Shown here piece by piece: positions 6,362-12,220 of a DNA stretch of 13,574 nucleotides. How positions within the stretch are numbered: the stretch's first letter is position 1; each line of letters begins with the position of its first letter. The notes under the pieces were generated by a model. It searched no databases. It had not been told where the DNA came from and saw only the letters and a list, made by a program, of their open reading frames with translations. The stretch comes from JBBPYR01 sp038199755 (GTDB taxonomy: Bacteria > Chloroflexota > Ktedonobacteria > Ktedonobacterales > Ktedonobacteraceae), in contig JBBPYR010000064.1 in the NCBI GenBank assembly GCA_038199755.1, positions 1 to 13,574 of the forward strand. Reading direction: 5' to 3'. A program made the position numbers and the translations under genes.

Positions 6362-6943
6362 ATGGTCGCTCAACCGCATCGTTCATGGATGAGTGTTCAG
6401 GAATACTTGGACCTGGAACGTAATAGCCTGGAAACTCGCTACGAGTATGTTGATGGCTATGCTTATATGCTTTCAGGTGGTAGTGTCGAACATTCCATTA
6501 TCATTGGCAATATGTTTAGTGAATTGAAAAGTGCCTTGCGTGGTGGCCCTTGTCGTGTCCATACCTCTGACATGAGAGTACAATTATCTACAAGTCGGTA
6601 TGTGTATCCTGATGTTTCTGTGAGTTGTGATGCTCGTGATTATCAAGGGGTGATTACGTTAGAGCATGCATGCCTGGCGGTCGAGGTGCTTTCTGCTAGT
6701 ACTGAGGCATATGATAGAGGTGAAAAGTTTCGTTACTATCGCACTTGCCCATCTATCCAAGAATATGTTCTTATAACTACACAATGCCCCTTCGTAGAGG
6801 TATATCGACGGGTGCAGGATTTCTGGGCATTACATGCCTTTGGCCTCGGTGAACAGGTTATGCTCAGTAGTATTCATGTTCAAATACCTGTTGCCGCACT
6901 TTATGAGAATGTCCTTCTCCCAGTGGAAGACGAGAATTCATAA
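6362..6943 (+). CDS. Uma2 family (DUF820) putative endonuclease
   Basis: A 193-residue protein with the Uma2 restriction-endonuclease-like (PD-(D/E)xK) fold. Conserved parts in order are: YEYVDGYAYMLSGG (27-40), SVEHSIIIGN (41-50), PCRVHTSDMRV (63-73), YPDVSV (82-87, with the first acidic residue D84), and the ExV core AVEVLSASTEAYDRGEKF (106-123) with E108 and probable K122. QEYVLI and VEVYRR (145-150) form the last strands. Residues expected for catalysis are present, so it is not obviously dead. The family is highly expanded in Cyanobacteria and Chloroflexota; its biological role and target are unknown. The start is the ATG at 6362, with AAAGGGGG 7 bases upstream. The stop overlaps the recX start by one base (TAATG), so the two are translationally coupled. 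Confidence 0.9.
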   Translation: MVAQPHRSWMSVQEYLDLERNSLETRYEYVDGYAYMLSGGSVEHSIIIGNMFSELKSALRGGPCRVHTSDMRVQLSTSRYVYPDVSVSCDARDYQGVITLEHACLAVEVLSASTEAYDRGEKFRYYRTCPSIQEYVLITTQCPFVEVYRRVQDFWALHAFGLGEQVMLSSIHVQIPVAALYENVLLPVEDENS

Positions 6944-7593
6944 TGCGTATTACAGCGTTGCAACCACAAGTGACAAATCCTGATCGAATCAGTGTTTTTG
7001 TCGATGACCACTTTCTGCTGGGCGTCAATGCTCTGCTGGTGCTTAAGATGGCGTTACGGGTGGGGCAGGAGGTATCCACGGAAGAGGTGGAGCAGTTGCG
7101 CCAGGAAGAGACATTGCAGCAGGCGGTTGATCGTGCCTATAACTACCTCTCGTTTCGCCCGCGTAGCCGCGAAGAGGTACGCCGCTACTTAAAACGGAAA
7201 GAGACACCCGCCGAATTGATTGATAATGTGCTAGAACGGCTGGACCGCCTTGATCTTGTCAATGACCATCAGTTTGCCTCGTTCTGGATTGATTCACGGG
7301 AAAACTTTAGTCCACGCGGGTCACGCGCCCTCAAAAACGAATTGCGTATGAAGGGGGTTGATCGTGATGTGGTGGATGAACTGGTGAGCGATGAGCAGGA
7401 CGAGGAGCGTGCGATGCTGGCCGGACGCAAGAAAGCGATGTCACTAGTACGCTTGCCCAACATGGATCTTGCCACGTTTCGTGCGCGGCTCGGCTCATTT
7501 CTGCAAAGAAGGGGCTTTGGCTATGCTGATGCTACGCGAACTGTTAAGGCTTTGTGGGAAGAATTAGGAGAAGGGACAACAGAGGAAGCATGA
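6943..7593 (+). CDS. recX: Regulatory protein RecX
   Basis: RecX binds RecA filaments and limits or disassembles them, moderating recombination and the SOS response. The 216-residue protein has the family's tandem three-helix repeats after a beta-rich N-terminal extension (1-45). Repeat 1 is about 57-105, with the hallmark YLSFRPRSREEVRRYLKRK (68-86). Repeat 2 is about 106-150, with the D..FA..W...R and G...LKNELRMKG pattern. Repeat 3 is about 151-206 and ends RRGFGYADATRTVKALWEE. The start at 6943 overlaps the Uma2 stop (TAATG), and no strong separate ribosome-binding site is visible, so expression probably depends on the upstream gene. recA is not in the window, unlike the common recA-recX arrangement. 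The final codons and stop form the left arm of a terminator hairpin. Confidence 0.92.
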   Translation: MRITALQPQVTNPDRISVFVDDHFLLGVNALLVLKMALRVGQEVSTEEVEQLRQEETLQQAVDRAYNYLSFRPRSREEVRRYLKRKETPAELIDNVLERLDRLDLVNDHQFASFWIDSRENFSPRGSRALKNELRMKGVDRDVVDELVSDEQDEERAMLAGRKKAMSLVRLPNMDLATFRARLGSFLQRRGFGYADATRTVKALWEELGEGTTEEA

Positions 7594-7633
7594 CCGTCTT
7601 GTAAGGCGGTCATGCTTCCTCTGTTGCCTTTTT
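7577..7633 (+). terminator. recX terminator, overlapping the stop codon
   Basis: A perfect 20-bp stem (7577-7596 with 7607-7626) has a loop that can pair further (CTT with AAG), followed by TTTTT at 7629-7633. The left arm includes the last five recX codons and its TGA (7591-7593). The kinase gene, read from the other side, stops at 7642 and may share the hairpin, though it lacks a comparable U-run. Confidence 0.9.
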
Positions 7634-7641
7634 GCTATGGC

Positions 7642-9750
7642 TTATTGGTTTGGGGTACTGCTTGGCTGTACGGCTGGTAGTTGTACGCTAGGTAGGCTGG
7701 TGGGATCGGTGGCGAACAGTTTGATTTGTTGAATGCTTGTGGGCATCGTATCTCCGTAGGAGAGATGGACGGTAACACTTTTGGGGTCGATGCCTGCCTG
7801 TTTGCTCAGGAAGAGACGTACGTCCTTGAGTTTCATGCCTTTGAGATTAGTCTGTAGGGTGTTAATGTCGCTAGCGGAGAACTGATATTTGACGACGCCG
7901 CCAATAGCGATTTTGATGGTGACATTCCCTTGCGCGTCAACGGATTGAATGGCGGGCTGTCCAATTTGCGTCATCTGGCTGAGAAGAATGTATTTGACGC
8001 CAAAATGCTGATCTTTTTGGTGCGTCAACGCCTGACGTGCCAGGTTGGTTACATCGCTGGTTTTGATTGTCTCCAGATAGCCCTGCTCCGTGATGCTGAC
8101 TGTGACCGTTTTGCTTTCCGTGCCTACGGGTGGATTGGCTGTGCTATTGGGGTCGCCATAATGGAGGGTGCCTACGATGGTGAGGCCACTGGTTTGCGCT
8201 TTGCTGCGTAGGTCTTGCGCGATCTGGTTTTGCAAGCTGGGTGTGGCTTGTTGGGTTAGGTTATCCACATCGGCCTGGTCAACCACCTGTTTGCAGTCGA
8301 AGATGCCAAAGACGCAGCCGCCGTGTCCCGTGGTTGCGCCGCTGTTCTGTGTGGTTTGGGTGCTACTCAAGACGGTTGCGGGGATGGTCGAGTTGGCAAC
8401 ATCGATGCTTCTTTGCCCGATACGTGCTGTGACCGTGAGCGTGTTATTGAGCACGTGCGTCTGAGGTGTGACCGTGACGGTGGCGGAAATGGCGGCCTGA
8501 AAGGTGAGCAGTCCGATGCCGGTAAGCGCGACGAGCACAGCTATGGTGGCAATCGAGAGCGCGACCACGATAGAGGCTCTGCGTCTTCTTCGTGGTTGTG
8601 GTGGTGCGGCTGGCTGAGGTGCGTTGGCTACGGTTCCTTTGCCGGATCCAAGGTACGATGTTGGCGCAGCATAGTCATGATCCTTAAAGATGGTGCTTGT
8701 TTTCGCTTGCCCGTCTCCCTCGTTGCGGCGCAAAATCATGCTCTCGGAGAGTTCTTGGGAAGAGGCAAGGGAACGTGCTGCGGGTAAGTTTCTGGGTGTG
8801 GGCTGACTGTCTTCGCCTGCCTCGTCCTCAATGGTAACAGCTTTGATGAGGCCGCTATGACCCCTTTGGGCGGCGTTCAAGTTCATGCTCAAAAATCTGT
8901 AGGCATATTCAAAGTCTTTGAGTAGGTCTTCGGCAGTGGCATAGCGCTCATTCGGATCGGTGGCTGTGCTGCGTTTGATGATGGTATCTAGTGCCTGTGG
9001 CAAGGCGACGGCTTTCCCGTTTTTAGGGAGTTGACCTGTGAGCATTTGATACAGAATAATACCTAATGAGTAGATGTCGTTGCTGGGTGCTGCGATACCC
9101 GAAAGTCGCTCTGGTGCCATGTATGCGACGGTTCCCATTTCGTGGCCCGCGCTTGTCAATGGCGCACTGGCAGCAGCACCCTGGATAGAGGCGATGCCGA
9201 AGTCGATTAAACGCACGTAGGTCTGTGCCTGTTCGCCGTCACGTTCAAGCAGGATGTTGCTCGGCTTGAGGTCACGATGGATGACCCCGCGTTTGTGAAT
9301 ATAGGCTACCGCCTGCACCAGGGCGGGAAAGAGTTGATAGACATCGGGCAGGGCAAGTGGGCCGCGTTGCAGGCGTTGTGCTAATGTGCCACCTTCGACA
9401 TAAGGCGTCACCAGGAAGAGCCGTCCCTGCTCTTCGCCAAACTCTACCAGTGGCAGGATGTGATCATGTTTGAGATGTGCGCTGACCTCGGCCTCACGCA
9501 GAAAGCGTTTGCGCGTGGTAACGTCATGCATGAGGTCGGAGCGAATGATTTTTAGGGCAACGAGCCGACCAAAGGCGGTGCGCTGGCGGGCCAGGTAGAC
9601 TTCACCCATGCCACCAACGTCGATGCGACGCACAAGATCATAGTTGCCAAAATGGGGGCTACGCTGGCTCTGGATGTCTTCATCCGCTGCCGCGTGTTCG
9701 TTAGTGAGGCCGTGTTGTTCTTTCATTGCTCTCTGCTCAGAAGATGTCAT
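7642..9750 (-). CDS. Membrane-bound Hanks-type serine/threonine protein kinase
   Basis: A 702-residue transmembrane kinase, probably sensing outside and phosphorylating cytoplasmic proteins. The N-terminal kinase domain (about 37-285) is complete: glycine loop GGMGEVY (46-52), ATP lysine K67 (VALKII), helix-C E86, catalytic HRDLKPSN (158-165, D160), DFG (183-185), APE (212-214) and a conserved D-x-YSLG motif at 225-230. It therefore should be active. A Pro/Ser/Arg-rich juxtamembrane linker (about 290-392, ending RRRRR) leads to one membrane helix (about 393-417). The external part (418-702) has no PASTA repeats; it opens with a beta-rich segment (TVTVTPQTHVLNNTLTVTA), carries two cysteines (479, 486) and is otherwise unassigned. 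The start chosen is the ATG at 9750; AGGA lies about 12 bases upstream. The longer frame to 10017 runs through the promoter and is rejected. The ATG at 9726 is an alternative. The gene is divergent from the 10546 membrane protein. Confidence 0.92.
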   Translation of the reverse strand: MTSSEQRAMKEQHGLTNEHAAADEDIQSQRSPHFGNYDLVRRIDVGGMGEVYLARQRTAFGRLVALKIIRSDLMHDVTTRKRFLREAEVSAHLKHDHILPLVEFGEEQGRLFLVTPYVEGGTLAQRLQRGPLALPDVYQLFPALVQAVAYIHKRGVIHRDLKPSNILLERDGEQAQTYVRLIDFGIASIQGAAASAPLTSAGHEMGTVAYMAPERLSGIAAPSNDIYSLGIILYQMLTGQLPKNGKAVALPQALDTIIKRSTATDPNERYATAEDLLKDFEYAYRFLSMNLNAAQRGHSGLIKAVTIEDEAGEDSQPTPRNLPAARSLASSQELSESMILRRNEGDGQAKTSTIFKDHDYAAPTSYLGSGKGTVANAPQPAAPPQPRRRRRASIVVALSIATIAVLVALTGIGLLTFQAAISATVTVTPQTHVLNNTLTVTARIGQRSIDVANSTIPATVLSSTQTTQNSGATTGHGGCVFGIFDCKQVVDQADVDNLTQQATPSLQNQIAQDLRSKAQTSGLTIVGTLHYGDPNSTANPPVGTESKTVTVSITEQGYLETIKTSDVTNLARQALTHQKDQHFGVKYILLSQMTQIGQPAIQSVDAQGNVTIKIAIGGVVKYQFSASDINTLQTNLKGMKLKDVRLFLSKQAGIDPKSVTVHLSYGDTMPTSIQQIKLFATDPTSLPSVQLPAVQPSSTPNQ

Positions 9751-9869
9751 CTCTACAACTTTCCTATAAAGAAAGACGTACAAAATGGAAAAGTACCCAA
9801 TGCTTTCGCTTCTGTCGATTTCTCTATAGATAAGCATTTTGATAGATGTTGATATATGATGCCATGTGC

Positions 9870-9898
9870 AGTATAGCATGTTCAGGAAGGGATGTGAA
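9870..9898 (-). promoter_or_regulatory. Promoter of the kinase gene
   Basis: Minus strand: TTCACA (9898-9893), a 17-bp spacer and TATACT (9875-9870), extended by TGC directly before it. It is the strongest promoter match for a minus-strand gene in the window. Transcription near 9862 gives a leader of about 110 bases before the ATG at 9750. It shares an identical 11-mer, AGTATAGCATG on the plus strand, with the promoter at 13502. Confidence 0.75.
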
Positions 9899-10374
9899 GT
9901 GGACAGGGTACACATAAAGGAAGATGTATGAAGGGAATAGGAGGAACGTGGGGAAATATGACAAGAAAATGTATGGAGAAGTTTAACGTTACGATAATAG
10001 GGATTTAATATCGGCAACTTACAATAAGGGTATCAAGTTTTCCCGCATCCGTTAAGATTCCTTTGCGCGTGATTGAGGGAGCGACGCTAACAGACTTTTT
10101 GCGTAACCTCCTTTTATCCCCATTGGAACTCCACGCAACACATGATTGTGCTAATGCTCACGGTCATGCCTCTTATCACGACGCGCTGCGCTCGTGTGGC
10201 GAGCGAGGGGAGATACTCCACACCTCTCGCTCTTTGGGAAAAGGCCCCACCCCTGGACGCGATGAATCTGGTCCCTACCCACCTCACCCTACCCTTTGGA
10301 CGCGGCGAATTTTTGCTGTGAGGCTGGGGCAATGCTAAAGGCATGTGATTTTTACGGTAATATTGATAATTTTA
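9899..10374. other. Gene-free intergenic stretch with a dispersed-repeat fragment
   Basis: No convincing gene is present; the open frame at 10063-10338 lacks a ribosome-binding site and runs through repeat sequence. Visible items are: TTACGATAAT at 9989-9998, which matches the core of the operator at 10442-10464; a CGCTCG/CGAGCG hairpin with a TGTGG loop at about 10191-10207; GCGATGAATCTGGTCCCTAC at 10259-10278, a near copy (18 of 20) of the repeat at 12079-12098; and a partial direct repeat GGACGCGATGAAT / GGACGCGGCGAAT (10254, 10298). Base composition shifts to GC-rich from about 10180, consistent with inserted repeat DNA. Confidence 0.55.
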
Positions 10375-10383
10375 TGTTATACT
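10375..10383 (+). promoter_or_regulatory. Extended -10 element, distal promoter for the 10546 gene
   Basis: TGTTATACT is an extended -10 without a well-spaced -35; the nearby TTGATA (10363) is only 9 bases away, too close. Transcription would start near 10390, upstream of the palindrome promoter, so an operator-bound protein could also block this transcript as a roadblock. Confidence 0.45.
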
Positions 10384-10437
10384 GTAGAGAGCCAAGAGAT
10401 ATCTTGACATATTTTAATACAAGCTGCCTCAACATAT

Positions 10438-10466
10438 TTGACATACGATTATCGTAATCGTATGAT
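10438..10466 (+). promoter_or_regulatory. Consensus promoter with palindromic operator in its spacer
   Basis: A perfect -35 TTGACA (10438-10443), exactly 17 bp of spacer and TATGAT (10461-10466) make the best sigma-70 promoter in the window. Its spacer is almost wholly occupied by the palindrome at 10442-10464. Transcription near 10473 gives a leader of about 70 bases before the ATG at 10546. Confidence 0.75.
10442..10464. promoter_or_regulatory. Palindromic operator between -35 and -10
   Basis: Two 10-bp arms, CATACGATTA and TAATCGTATG, are perfect inverted copies around the triplet TCG. The site reaches into both promoter hexamers, the typical place for a dimeric repressor to exclude RNA polymerase. 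MerR-type activation is less likely because it needs a 19-20 bp spacer. TTACGATAAT at 9989-9998 repeats the core. The cognate regulator is not identified, and no DNA-binding regulator gene lies beside it. Confidence 0.65.
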
Positions 10467-10545
10467 AGCCGGGGTTATGCTTGTATGCAGGGTCCACTTG
10501 AGCCAACTGATAGTGCGTGTGAGAATAGAACGAAAGGGAGCGCAA

Positions 10546-11328
10546 ATGCCGCAGGAGAGGCCACGGCGGCGGAGCAGGATTACGGGTGATGGACAAGGTC
10601 CTGATCCGTTAACGTATCCTGTGACGGACGCACGAACGGGTGCGTCGTATAATACGGATGATTATGTAGATGAGGGATTGGATGATTATCGTCCTCCTAC
10701 AAGTGCCATTCGTCTTGACAGCCCGATTACTCAGTCACGTATTACTGGCTCGTCTTCTCAAGGTGTTCCAGTACAACCAAGAAGACAGACAGGCACCCGC
10801 GAGTTTCCCCGACAGCGACCTTTGCCTCCTCAAACACCCCTCGATCCAGTCCGATCAGCTTCCAATAAGCGCACTCATTGGCTTTTGCCGCTTGGCGTGG
10901 GCATGGTGGCTATGCTGGTGCTGTGGATATTGGGTTCTTCAGTTCTTGCCTGGGGATTACAACGCTATAACGACGTTTTATATGGCAACCCGCGCACGTT
11001 TCAGACGAATGCGGTGGTGGGTCATAATGATAGCAAGGCGCATCCCAGCCACTTTATTGCCATGAACTGGAATCACCAAGCGGTAGTGCTTGAATTTATG
11101 GGTGGCGATCCCTCTAAGAGTGTCAATTACGTTGCCCCCGTCTATATTGCGGAAGATGGCACGAATCCCGCCCCCGTTACTGTGGAATTTCGAGATCTGA
11201 ATGGTGATGGTAAGCCGGATATGATAGTGCATATCCATTTGCCAAGCCAGGATCAGGTTTCGGTGTTTATTAACGATAATGGGAAGTTCCGTCCCTCGAA
11301 CGGCACTGACAAAATACGGCTCCCATAG
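10546..11328 (+). CDS. Single-pass membrane protein with an FG-GAP/VCBS-like loop
   Basis: A 260-residue protein of unrecognised family. Residues 1-110 are polar, Arg/Pro/Asp-rich and probably disordered and cytoplasmic (RPRRRSR near the start, PPQTPLDP at 94-101). One membrane helix lies at about 112-138 (WLLPLGVGMVAMLVLWILGSS). The rest, 139-260, is predicted outside and beta-rich. DLNGDGKPD (217-225) has the Asp/Asn/Gly pattern of calcium-binding loops in FG-GAP/VCBS repeats, and VSVFINDNGKFRPSNG (238-253) follows as the next strands; together they resemble one such repeat. The start is the ATG at 10546, with AAAGGGAG 5 bases upstream; the longer frame from 10438 begins inside the -35 box. 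It is monocistronic, tightly promoted with an operator, and divergent from the kinase. A link to the kinase is suggested by position only. Confidence 0.8.
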   Translation: MPQERPRRRSRITGDGQGPDPLTYPVTDARTGASYNTDDYVDEGLDDYRPPTSAIRLDSPITQSRITGSSSQGVPVQPRRQTGTREFPRQRPLPPQTPLDPVRSASNKRTHWLLPLGVGMVAMLVLWILGSSVLAWGLQRYNDVLYGNPRTFQTNAVVGHNDSKAHPSHFIAMNWNHQAVVLEFMGGDPSKSVNYVAPVYIAEDGTNPAPVTVEFRDLNGDGKPDMIVHIHLPSQDQVSVFINDNGKFRPSNGTDKIRLP

Positions 11329-11339
11329 AGAACAACCAG

Positions 11340-11385
11340 ACAAAAAAGCTGACAGACGATGTACATCACCTGTCAGCTTTTTTGT
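11340..11385. terminator. Bidirectional terminator between convergent genes
   Basis: A 16-bp stem (11340-11355 with 11370-11385) includes an A6 run on its left arm and a T6 run on its right, so it works in both directions. The loop contains a further GATG/CATC pairing. It lies 11 bases after the 10546 gene's stop and some 84 bases past the stop of the minus-strand gene ending at 11469. Confidence 0.9.
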
Positions 11386-11407
11386 GTGCCCATTGTTCTT
11401 TGAAAGT

Positions 11408-11454
11408 CCGTTTGAAACGGAGCTATCGCTCCTACGCTTCGCGTCATCAAACGG
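11408..11454. repeat. Compact multi-hairpin sequence
   Basis: CCGTTTGA (11408-11415) pairs with TCAAACGG (11447-11454), enclosing GGAGC-TATC-GCTCC (11419-11432). An alternative fold, TCCGTTT-G-AAACGGA (11407-11421), competes with the outer stem. It lies in the 3' untranslated part of the minus-strand gene ending at 11469. It could be an RNA structure or a small repeat; function unknown. Confidence 0.4.
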
Positions 11455-11468
11455 CAAGGAATGGCTTT

Positions 11469-11858
11469 CTATTGGTTGAAAACCCGCTGATAGTGTTCGG
11501 CCATAATTTCAGCGGGGAAGATGTGTAGCAAGCTTACCACGATGAACGAAAAGGCTACCCAGTCGAAGCCCGCGTCGATCGGAATTCCAGCCACGGCTCC
11601 TACGAACGGGATCACGGTTCCTAAAAAGAACTCGTTGAAAATGTCAGGGAATAAAAGAAGAACGAGTAGGAAAACGATGGTACCTAGAAAGAAGACTTTG
11701 CGTAGAAATGGGATGCGCCTATCTGTTAAAAGACCACCGATGAGTTTGAAGGTTTTGACGAAATGTAGAAAGATGTCGAAGCGCTTGGGATAGCTGCGCT
11801 GATTGTGCATATTTTCTTGAGACGCTTGATAGCCTTGTTGCTGCTGTTGTTGTGCCAT
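11469..11858 (-). CDS. Small polytopic membrane protein, unknown function
   Basis: A 129-residue protein. Its N-terminus is polar and Gln-rich (Q3-Q8), followed by a basic amphipathic part (about 20-53). Two or three hydrophobic segments follow: about 54-73 (VFFLGTIVFLLVLLLFPDIF), 76-96, and 98-115 (FDWVAFSFIVVSLLHIF). The block LLTDRRIPFLRK just before the first helix, followed by a helix ending in a PD pair, resembles YkvA/DUF1232-type proteins ('L..D.R.P...K'), but the match is partial and I would not assign it. The ribosome-binding site AAGGAGG, 10 bases before the ATG at 11858, is the strongest in the window, so the start is secure and expression may be high. It stands alone on the minus strand and converges with the 10546 gene at a shared terminator. 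Confidence 0.8.
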   Translation of the reverse strand: MAQQQQQQGYQASQENMHNQRSYPKRFDIFLHFVKTFKLIGGLLTDRRIPFLRKVFFLGTIVFLLVLLLFPDIFNEFFLGTVIPFVGAVAGIPIDAGFDWVAFSFIVVSLLHIFPAEIMAEHYQRVFNQ

Positions 11859-11941
11859 ACTGCATTTTCCTCCTTAGCGAACACCACACAGATAGTACGT
11901 ATGAACGCGCCCTTTAGTTGTAGGTTGCTGTTACAAGGACC

Positions 11942-12174
11942 GTAGGGGCCAGCTTATGCACTTTTACTAATGAAACTGGTAAACAGAGAAACCCATCCGT
12001 AGGGGCCAGATTGATCGCGCCCCAGGGCGATTGATCGCCTGTGATTCAGAATCTCGCTCAATAAATTGAGCGGAGGGCGCGATCAATCTGGCCCCTACGG
12101 AGCCTACAGCGCGCTTCGCTGCTGCTCACGCGATTACCAGATTAAATTGTCAAAATGCATAAGCTGGTCCCTAC
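11942..12174. repeat. Nested inverted repeat (foldback) with CTGGYCCCTAC cores
   Basis: Two pairs of inverted arms are nested. The inner arms, 11997-12022 and 12075-12100, are perfect 26-bp complements. The outer arms, 11942-11982 and 12134-12174, are imperfect, with GTAGGGRCCAGCTTATGCA nearly identical at the outer end and CTGGTAA/TTACCAG at the inner end. The centre adds two small palindromes: GGCGAT-TG-ATCGCC (12026-12039) and CGCTCAAT-AA-ATTGAGCG (12055-12072). The core CTGGYCCCTAC occurs once in each of the four arms and again at 10268-10278. No ORF is inside. It fills most of the gap between the starts/stops of the two minus-strand genes. It probably represents repeat copies inserted into one another, a non-autonomous mobile or REP-like family. 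Confidence 0.75.
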
Positions 12175-12220
12175 AACAGCGGTTTGCATCATTTCCAGAT
12201 TTCATTTTTAAACAGCAGCA

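Noticed and set aside
9751..10017. Longer kinase reading frame from 10017
   Set aside because: It crosses the kinase promoter at 9870-9898, and its residues are low-quality (His/Ser/Tyr/Cys-rich) with no domain.
10063..10338. 91-residue plus-strand ORF in the long intergenic region
   Set aside because: No ribosome-binding site, no domain; runs through repeat-family sequence.
10438..10545. Longer start for the 10546 gene at TTG 10438
   Set aside because: That TTG is the first half of the -35 box; AAAGGGAG sits correctly before the ATG at 10546.
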